The notes beneath the pieces were generated by a model, which had not been told where the DNA came from, did not search any database, and saw only the letters and a list, made by a program, of their open reading frames with translations. Positions 7,882 to 13,183 of a stretch of 17,290 nucleotides of DNA are shown in pieces. Numbering within the stretch: the first letter of the stretch is position 1; each line of letters begins with the position of its first letter. The stretch is from Hydrogenophilales bacterium RIFOXYD1_FULL_62_11. GTDB lineage: Bacteria > Pseudomonadota > Gammaproteobacteria > Burkholderiales > Thiobacillaceae. The stretch lies in the NCBI GenBank assembly GCA_001802655.1, contig MGZO01000006.1:1-17290 (forward strand), written 5' to 3'. The position numbers and the translations under genes were made by a program.

Positions 7882-9165
7882 TTACGCCTCCGCCTTTGCA
7901 ACTTTATTGACTACTTGAATGGCTCTGAGTGCGGCCGCCGTGGCCGACTGCACAGCACGGTTCACGTCCAGCGCGTTCGTCGCACAGCCTGCACCAAACA
8001 CCGCACCATTGGACGGATCAGCCTCGATGAAGCCGCTCGAATCCGCCACGATGTGGCCGGGAATATTGATGCCCTTGACCGAGGGTTCCATGCCGACGGC
8101 CAGCACCACCAGATCATGTGGCGTGGTGTAGCGTTTATAGCCTTCCGTGTCGACACCATGGCACACCGGGTTGCCATGTTCGTCTTCAGTTACCTTGGCC
8201 ACCTTGGACTTGATGAAACTGACCGAAGCATCGGCCTGAACTTTTTGATAGAAGTCCTCGAAGCGGTCGATGGCCCGGATGTCGATGTAATAGATGGTCG
8301 ACTTGCCGTCTTCCGGGTACTTCTCGCGCACATAGTGCGTCTGCTTGAGCGAGGCCATGCAGCAGATGCGCGAACAGTGGCGCAGATGGTTTTCGTCGCG
8401 CGAGCCGGCGCACTGGATGAAAGCAATGTTCTTGGCTTCCTTGCCGTCGGACGGACGCAAAATCTTGCCGCCGGTGGGGCCATGGATATCGGCCAGACGC
8501 TCGAACTCGACGCTGGTAATCACGTTTTTGAAGCGACCATAGCCGTAAGGCTGGATCTTTGCCGCGTCGTATGGCTGCCAGCCGGTTGCCCAGATCACGG
8601 CGCCGGCTTTGACCTGGATCGTTTCCTCCTTCATGTCGAGGTCGATCGCACCGTATTTGCATGCTGCCTTGGCGCGGTCGGCATCGGCCGTGCCAATGAT
8701 CGCCGGATCCAGCACAAAGCGTTGCGGGTAGGCCATCGCGTTCGGCAGGTAAGCTGCTTTGTGCACGCCCAGGTTGTAGTTGAACGGATCAGGGACTTCG
8801 GTTTCAACTGCGCGTTCGCAATCGCCACAACCGGTGCAGTTCTCATTCACGTAGCGCGGTTTGATTTTGATGCTGGCAGTGTAATTACCGATGCCGCCTT
8901 CGAGGCCGGTGACTTCAGCCAGTGTCAGCACGCGGATGCGGGGGTTGTTTTTCAGACGGCGCTGGTTGATTTCCAGACCGCAGGTTGGATGACACAGCTT
9001 GGGAAAGTAGCGGTATAGCTGGGAAGTCCGCCCGCCAAGCGCGGGATTTTTCTCAACCAGGACGACATTCTTGCCGGTTTCGGCCGCTTCGAGTGCAGCG
9101 GTCATGCCGGAAATGCCGCCGCCCACCACGAGTATGGTCTCGTTGGTCGCAACGATGTCCGTCAT
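7882..9165 (-). CDS. qmoA: QmoA: HdrA-like FAD/Fe-S flavoprotein
   Basis: 427 residues, near the usual QmoA length and much shorter than full HdrA. FAD is bound by the N-terminal Rossmann motif (VVGGGISGMTAALEA, 13-27) and EKNPALGGR (39-46). Residues 54-66 (FPKLCHPTCGLEI) and the insertion CAGSRD...HCSRICC (252-269) are HdrA/QmoA hallmarks. The Fe-S segment has Cys110, Cys113 and Cys116, but the usual fourth cysteine position is Val120; a further Cys169 lies in ACKYGAIDL. The start ATG 9165 has a strong GGAGG five to six bases upstream. It is the first gene of the qmoAB-hdrCB operon, with a ~410-base divergent regulatory region before it. In known systems QmoA contacts APS reductase (AprBA), which is not encoded in this window. 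Confidence 0.92.
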   Translation of the reverse strand: MTDIVATNETILVVGGGISGMTAALEAAETGKNVVLVEKNPALGGRTSQLYRYFPKLCHPTCGLEINQRRLKNNPRIRVLTLAEVTGLEGGIGNYTASIKIKPRYVNENCTGCGDCERAVETEVPDPFNYNLGVHKAAYLPNAMAYPQRFVLDPAIIGTADADRAKAACKYGAIDLDMKEETIQVKAGAVIWATGWQPYDAAKIQPYGYGRFKNVITSVEFERLADIHGPTGGKILRPSDGKEAKNIAFIQCAGSRDENHLRHCSRICCMASLKQTHYVREKYPEDGKSTIYYIDIRAIDRFEDFYQKVQADASVSFIKSKVAKVTEDEHGNPVCHGVDTEGYKRYTTPHDLVVLAVGMEPSVKGINIPGHIVADSSGFIEADPSNGAVFGAGCATNALDVNRAVQSATAAALRAIQVVNKVAKAEA

Positions 9166-9185
9166 TAGTTTCCTCCATCCGTTTG

Positions 9186-9229
9186 ATGCAAAGCCATTTT
9201 TGGATTATCTGGAACCGAAGGCTTTGCAT
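9186..9229 (-). repeat. Inverted repeat in the qmoA leader
   Basis: A perfect 10-bp inverted repeat, ATGCAAAGCC (9186-9195) and GGCTTTGCAT (9220-9229), is separated by 24 bases and ends ~20 bases before the qmoA start. On the minus strand it would form a hairpin in the mRNA leader just ahead of the ribosome-binding site; as DNA it could be an operator. There is no U-rich tail, so it does not look like a terminator. Confidence 0.5.
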
Positions 9230-9331
9230 TGCCCCAGACAGCCGGATTTAAAGCCCGATTTAATGCGGCAAATGGTACTCCGAAGGCCGTGCCAGCTAGC
9301 AAGGACAAACGCCCAATCTCAATCGAAGTTT

Positions 9332-9337
9332 TCTATA
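9332..9337 (-). promoter_or_regulatory. Weak candidate -10 element for qmoA operon
   Basis: TATAGA on the minus strand is the best -10-like hexamer between qmoA and the divergent genes, but no convincing -35 is seen at the proper distance. It would give a ~160-base leader that includes the inverted repeat at 9186-9229. This is a weak call. Confidence 0.2.
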
Positions 9338-9379
9338 CGGGAATAAGGGGAAATATTTTTTACGAGCTTGATGAGGCTT

Positions 9380-9447
9380 CATGACAGAGGCTGACAGCGA
9401 CCCAACAAGTCATGACGACATGCCTGGGACATGACAAATACGTCATG
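9380..9447. promoter_or_regulatory. Cluster of CATGAC/GTCATG half-sites, probable activator-binding region
   Basis: The hexamer CATGAC or its complement occurs repeatedly: 9380-9385, the palindrome GTCATGAC at 9409-9416, 9430-9435, and GTCATG at 9442-9447. The last two form an 18-bp dyad, CATGAC-N6-GTCATG. TGACAG also repeats at 9382 and 9392, ten bases apart. The cluster lies roughly 80-145 bases upstream of the transcription start expected from the sigma-54-like promoter at 9499, the usual place for enhancer-binding-protein sites. It may also act on the divergent qmoA. Confidence 0.5.
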
Positions 9448-9460
9448 CAAAACCGTGTGT

Positions 9461-9473
9461 TATCAATAAATAG
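9461..9473 (+). promoter_or_regulatory. IHF-like site
   Basis: TATCAATAAATAG matches the IHF consensus WATCAANNNNTTR at all but one informative position. It lies between the CATGAC half-site cluster and the sigma-54-like promoter, where IHF commonly bends DNA to bring an activator to the polymerase. The call depends on the surrounding sites. Confidence 0.35.
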
Positions 9474-9498
9474 CGTTTTCAATCATTAAAGTATGAGT

Positions 9499-9514
9499 TG
9501 GCACATCCGCTGCT
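9499..9514 (+). promoter_or_regulatory. Sigma-54-type -24/-12 promoter for the rhodanese operon
   Basis: TGGCAC-N5-CTGCT gives GG at 9500-9501 and GC at 9512-9513, exactly ten bases apart as sigma-54 promoters require, with only one departure from TGGCAC-N5-TTGCW. Transcription would begin near 9525, leaving a ~50-base leader before the ATG at 9577. No good sigma-70 promoter is seen for this operon. Confidence 0.6.
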
Positions 9515-9576
9515 TAAATATCTGGGGGGCGTTCCTCGATGCGTTGCACCCCACGCAAATAACAAAGGAGACACAC

Positions 9577-9795
9577 ATGACAAGAACAAGCAGTTTGACT
9601 TTGGTGATGGCTGCGGTGTTCACGCTGAGCTATGGTTTAGCCGCTGCCGAAGAAATTGCCAATGACTCGCAAGCACAATCTGTGGCACCGACTCACCCCG
9701 AGAACTCAACCAAATCCGAGAAGGAGGAAACACCCAGCAAAAAACCAGTTGAAAACGATGCTAAAAAACCTGCAGAAGAACCGAATTGCGATTAA
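9577..9795 (+). CDS. Small exported Lys/Glu/Pro-rich protein with penultimate cysteine
   Basis: 72 residues, unrecognised family. ATG 9577 follows AGGAGA with a good spacing; an in-frame start at 9493 is rejected because it would precede the ribosome-binding site and lie within the promoter. Residues 1-24 form a Sec signal peptide (MTRTSSLTLVMAAVFTLSYGLAAA, cleavage before EE). The mature ~48 residues are disordered-looking and highly charged (KSEKEE, KKPVEND, KKPAEEP), ending in NCD, so the only cysteine of the protein is Cys71, next to last. It shares an identical 15-base ribosome-binding-site/start block with the rhodanese gene 40 bases downstream, and the two clearly form one transcription unit. 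A cysteine near a flexible C-terminus resembles sulfur-carrier design (as in SoxY), but that is inference; a low-complexity periplasmic protein of other function is possible. Confidence 0.65.
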   Translation: MTRTSSLTLVMAAVFTLSYGLAAAEEIANDSQAQSVAPTHPENSTKSEKEETPSKKPVENDAKKPAEEPNCD

Positions 9796-9835
9796 TCGCC
9801 AAAACTTCCTGTTCAGAATAATTGAGGAGACACAC

Positions 9836-10489
9836 ATGAAACTACGCAGCATATTGATTGCATCCGCCCTGTTCACATCCTTTTCCATACCGATGACAGC
9901 GAGCGCACTGGATGTCAATATTACGGCCGACTTACCCTCTGTCGATGTCATGCATGGCGGACAAAAAGTCACCATCATGCGCAACCAGAATCCAAACAAC
10001 ACGGTCAACCCCGACTTTGCAAAAACCTCGCGCAAATGTCCGCCTTTCTGCGTTCAGCCAGGTGAGATGGGTTCCGGAGTCGAAACCATTGGCGAAGTGG
10101 AAATTCTTCATTACCTGAAGAAAATGAGCGATGGCGACAAATCCATCATCGTGGTCGATTCGCGCACGCCGGACTGGGTCGAAAAAGGCACCATTCCCGG
10201 CGCAGTCAACATTCCGTGGGACAAGCTCAACATCGGAAAATCCGACCCCATCACGGTGCAGGACATTCTGGAAAAGAACTTTGGCGTCAAGAATCAGGAT
10301 GGTTTCTACATGTTCGACAATGCCAAGACTGTCGTCATGTTCTGTAACGGCCCCTGGTGCGGCCAGTCGCCCACCAATATCAAAGGCCTGCTGAAAATCG
10401 GCTATCCAGGAAACAAGATCAAGTGGTATCGGGGCGGTATGCAGGACTGGGAAGTTCTGGGCCTGACCACGGTCAAACCGACGAAATAA
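9836..10489 (+). CDS. Periplasmic rhodanese-like sulfurtransferase
   Basis: 217 residues from ATG 9836, preceded by AGGAGA; the longer upstream frame overlaps the previous gene and is rejected. A signal peptide ends at ...MTASA (residue 24), so the protein is exported. The rhodanese domain spans ~85-215, with IIVVDSRTPDWVEKGTIPGAVNIPW (CH2A region) and the catalytic Cys170 in a loop reading C-N-G-P-W-C-G-Q, which has a second cysteine (Cys175) and lacks the basic residues of classical thiosulfate-preferring loops. Upstream of the domain, KCPPFCVQP (Cys68, Cys72) gives another close cysteine pair. It probably moves sulfane sulfur or acts on a thiol/persulfide in the periplasm. It is the second gene after the small cysteine protein and is divergent from qmoABhdrCB, fitting a sulfur-oxidation context. 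Its donor and acceptor are unknown. Confidence 0.85.
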   Translation: MKLRSILIASALFTSFSIPMTASALDVNITADLPSVDVMHGGQKVTIMRNQNPNNTVNPDFAKTSRKCPPFCVQPGEMGSGVETIGEVEILHYLKKMSDGDKSIIVVDSRTPDWVEKGTIPGAVNIPWDKLNIGKSDPITVQDILEKNFGVKNQDGFYMFDNAKTVVMFCNGPWCGQSPTNIKGLLKIGYPGNKIKWYRGGMQDWEVLGLTTVKPTK

Positions 10490-10507
10490 GAAGGGATTGA
10501 TAACCAT

Positions 10508-10534
10508 AAAAACGGGGCATTACGCCCCGTTTTT
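10508..10534. terminator. Bidirectional intrinsic terminator
   Basis: An 11-bp perfect stem, AAAAACGGGGC (10508-10518) and GCCCCGTTTTT (10524-10534), with loop ATTAC. The T-run on the plus strand ends the rhodanese operon 18 bases after its stop. The A-run gives a matching U-tract on the minus strand, where it can also stop transcription of the CHASE2-GGDEF-EAL gene ending at 10613. Confidence 0.92.
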
Positions 10535-10612
10535 ATTTAACGCTGACATCACTTTTCCGCTTTATCGATATATGGGCGACGCAGTGGATAGGCAGCTTGC
10601 CGAGCGCCTCCG

Positions 10613-13126
10613 TCAAACCAAGACAGTGGGAAGCTGAAACTGCGCAAAATCCGCAGCCGAAAGCGGCCGACTAATAAGATAGCCTTGGGCTTCGCTGCAT
10701 TTGATATTGAGTAAAAAACGGAATTGCCCGGATGTCTCGATCCCTTCGGCGACGACCTTCAAGCCGAGCTTGCGCGCCAGATTAATAGTTGACTTACAAA
10801 TTTCTGCATCGTAGCGATCGGTCTCGATGTTGCGGACAAAGGATTTGTCAATTTTGAGACTGGTGAGCGGCAGCAACTTGAAGTAGGTCAGAGAAGAATA
10901 GCCGGTGCCAAAATCGTCCAGGGCGAGGGAGATACCCATGCCACGGAGGACGTTGAGCGTTTCGATGCTATGGCCTGTATCTTTCATCGCCACAGACTCG
11001 GTGATTTCCAACTCCAAATGACAGGCGTCGAGTTGCGTTTCCTTGAGAACGCTCGCGACAAGCGCTGGGAAACCGGGTTGTTCAAACTGCCGTACCGACA
11101 AATTGACAGCTACGCGTTCGATATGCGTGAGTCCAGCTAGTTGCCATACCCGCATTTGCTGGCAGGCGGTACGCAAAACCCATTCCCCCAAGGGCAGGAT
11201 AAATTCGGTGTTTTCCGCAATGGGAATGAAATGGTCTGGGCCCAGCAGGCCATGTATTGGATGGTTCCAACGCACCAGGGCTTCGACACCAACTATGCAC
11301 CCCGATTGCATGTCGATTTGCGGCTGATAGAACAGCACCATTTCGCCTCTGGCCAATGCCTGGCACAGTTGATTCTCGATCAAGAGCCGTTCCAATGCCG
11401 CGTGGCTGAAATCCGGCGTAAAGAGCCGTGAGGTATTGCGCCCTTGCGCCTTGGCCTCACGCATGGCGGTATCCGCTTGTCTTAACAGGGTGGCGACATC
11501 CACGCCATCGGTTGGGTACAGGCTGATGCCAATATTGGCGCTGACATGCAGTTCCTGCCTAGCCAGGGAATATGGTTGGACAAGTGCGCTGAGGAGGGTG
11601 TTTGCGTATTTCGTGGCAGGAATCTCGTCGGAAAGAATGACGACGACAAACTCATCGCCCCCCAGGCGCGCGATGATATCGCCGGCCTGCACGCTGGCGC
11701 GCAATCGGGTCGCCGCTTCGGTCAAGAACTGGTCGCCGACTTCATGGCCGAGTGCGTTGTTGATGGTTTTGAAATCGTTAAAACCGATTATCAGCACTGC
11801 AAGGTAGCCATTGGTTGACTGCGCGCATTCAATGGCATAAGCCAACCGTCCTTGCAAGGAAAAACGGTTGGGCAGCTGAGTCAACGAGTCATCATTGGCC
11901 AGGGCATGAATTTCTGTTTTTTGATCTTCGTTCCGCAGACGAACTGCACGCATGGCCTCCAGAATATTCGCAATCAGCACCGCCATAAGCGGTAGCAGCA
12001 ACGGGCTTTCCTGTTTGAGTCCATCAAGCAACGCGAGATGACTGCCATAGATCACGCAGGCAGCGACAAGGCCGAATTTCGTCCCAACGAATGCTGACCG
12101 GCGGGGTTGCCTCAACAGCAGTAGCGAAGGCAGTAGCGCCACCAGCAACAATGCACCTGTCCACTGCCCGTTGCGCGGAGCAACAAGGAGATTGTTTGCC
12201 AGGGACTGATAGGCGATGGCAAGGAGGTGAACGCCAGTCATCTCCCCAACTGGGGTGAGCACACGGTCGGAGTAAAAAGCGGTGCTGCCAACAAAAATGG
12301 TTTTGCCGCGGATCAGATCCTGTTCCAGCTCTTGCCCCGGCAGCCCCAGCATGGCCTTCGCAACGCGCGAAAAGGGAATGGTCAGCACCGAATTTTTATT
12401 GCGCGGAAAAAAAAGTCTCGCGGCCCCCTCTTCGTCTATCGACCAGACGCGGTTTCCAACCTGGGTTGTGCCATCCGGATTGATCCTGATCCCTGGCCTG
12501 GATTCGCCGCTGAAATAAGCGGCAAGCGGCAAGCTGGGTAGATATTGTCCGTTGATCCGGTGAAACAGCGGAAAGCGGCGAAACATGCCATCCCTATCGG
12601 CCACCACTGAAACAATACCAACCTGGACCAGTGAAGATGCGGACTGGGTGATGGTCGGTAGCGGGAGTTGCACGTCTGGCCATGCGTAGGCACCGAGACC
12701 GGGTGGAACATGCCACGCCAAGTCATTCAAGGCTGTTCCCGTCTGTCCGTCTACTCCGCCCTCGCTGAGCGCGGTGGCGGCCAGCACCACATTCCGGGCG
12801 CGCGCGATCGACTTCCCTAAACGCTCATCGCCTTCGCGCGGATCAGAAAAAACAATGTCGAAAGCCACCGCCGACGCCCCCATCTCGCTCAGGTAATCGA
12901 CCAACATGGCGTAGGTATCGCGTTTATAAGGCCACTCACCGAAATAGGGCTGCAATTCCTGCAGGGAAGGATCATCGATGTCAATGACCAAGACTTCCTG
13001 AAAATAATGGCTGTTCGCGACCAGCCGCATGTTCGCATCGAGGGACAGCGCGTCCAGTTGCTTGTATAAGGCAGTGAAGCTCAGCACACCTGCCAGCGCC
13101 AAGGCTAGCAGGGGAATCCACAGCAC
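10613..13126 (-). CDS. CHASE2-GGDEF-EAL membrane protein, probable c-di-GMP phosphodiesterase
   Basis: 837 residues from GTG 13126. A membrane helix (~2-20) is followed by a CHASE2 sensor facing outside the cytoplasm (~25-312) and three more helices (~322-338, 350-366, 376-392). The cytoplasmic part has a GGDEF domain (~405-570, GGDEF at 489-493) and an EAL domain (~580-830). EAL catalytic residues are all visible: Glu615 (EAL), Asn675, Glu707, Asp737-738 (DDFGTG), Lys758, Glu794 and Gln814 (QGYL). The GGDEF domain keeps Asn456 and Asp465 for guanine, but the metal Asp expected at 448 is Gly (IIGFNDFK), and no RxxD inhibitory site precedes GGDEF (QAGD). Net phosphodiesterase activity is likely. 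It follows the LysM-FecR gene with a 57-base gap in the same frame; the GTG start has only a weak ribosome-binding site, so the true N-terminus is uncertain. Confidence 0.92.
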   Translation of the reverse strand: MLWIPLLALALAGVLSFTALYKQLDALSLDANMRLVANSHYFQEVLVIDIDDPSLQELQPYFGEWPYKRDTYAMLVDYLSEMGASAVAFDIVFSDPREGDERLGKSIARARNVVLAATALSEGGVDGQTGTALNDLAWHVPPGLGAYAWPDVQLPLPTITQSASSLVQVGIVSVVADRDGMFRRFPLFHRINGQYLPSLPLAAYFSGESRPGIRINPDGTTQVGNRVWSIDEEGAARLFFPRNKNSVLTIPFSRVAKAMLGLPGQELEQDLIRGKTIFVGSTAFYSDRVLTPVGEMTGVHLLAIAYQSLANNLLVAPRNGQWTGALLLVALLPSLLLLRQPRRSAFVGTKFGLVAACVIYGSHLALLDGLKQESPLLLPLMAVLIANILEAMRAVRLRNEDQKTEIHALANDDSLTQLPNRFSLQGRLAYAIECAQSTNGYLAVLIIGFNDFKTINNALGHEVGDQFLTEAATRLRASVQAGDIIARLGGDEFVVVILSDEIPATKYANTLLSALVQPYSLARQELHVSANIGISLYPTDGVDVATLLRQADTAMREAKAQGRNTSRLFTPDFSHAALERLLIENQLCQALARGEMVLFYQPQIDMQSGCIVGVEALVRWNHPIHGLLGPDHFIPIAENTEFILPLGEWVLRTACQQMRVWQLAGLTHIERVAVNLSVRQFEQPGFPALVASVLKETQLDACHLELEITESVAMKDTGHSIETLNVLRGMGISLALDDFGTGYSSLTYFKLLPLTSLKIDKSFVRNIETDRYDAEICKSTINLARKLGLKVVAEGIETSGQFRFLLNIKCSEAQGYLISRPLSAADFAQFQLPTVLV

Positions 13127-13183
13127 GGAGAGGGCCCTGAGGATTGCAGCTGGCAGGTTTGTCGATTGAACGATTTTGCGGCC

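Noticed and set aside
6317..7918. 533-codon open frame on the plus strand across qmoB
   Set aside because: It is antisense to the clearly identified qmoB, is rich in His/Arg/Ala runs typical of GC-rich complementary frames and shows no domain; the same holds for the plus-strand frames at 5477-6298 and 7915-9018.
9279..9295. TGGCAC-N5-TCGGA on the minus strand as a sigma-54 promoter for qmoA
   Set aside because: The -12 dinucleotide is GG instead of the essential GC, so the match fails at a near-invariant position.
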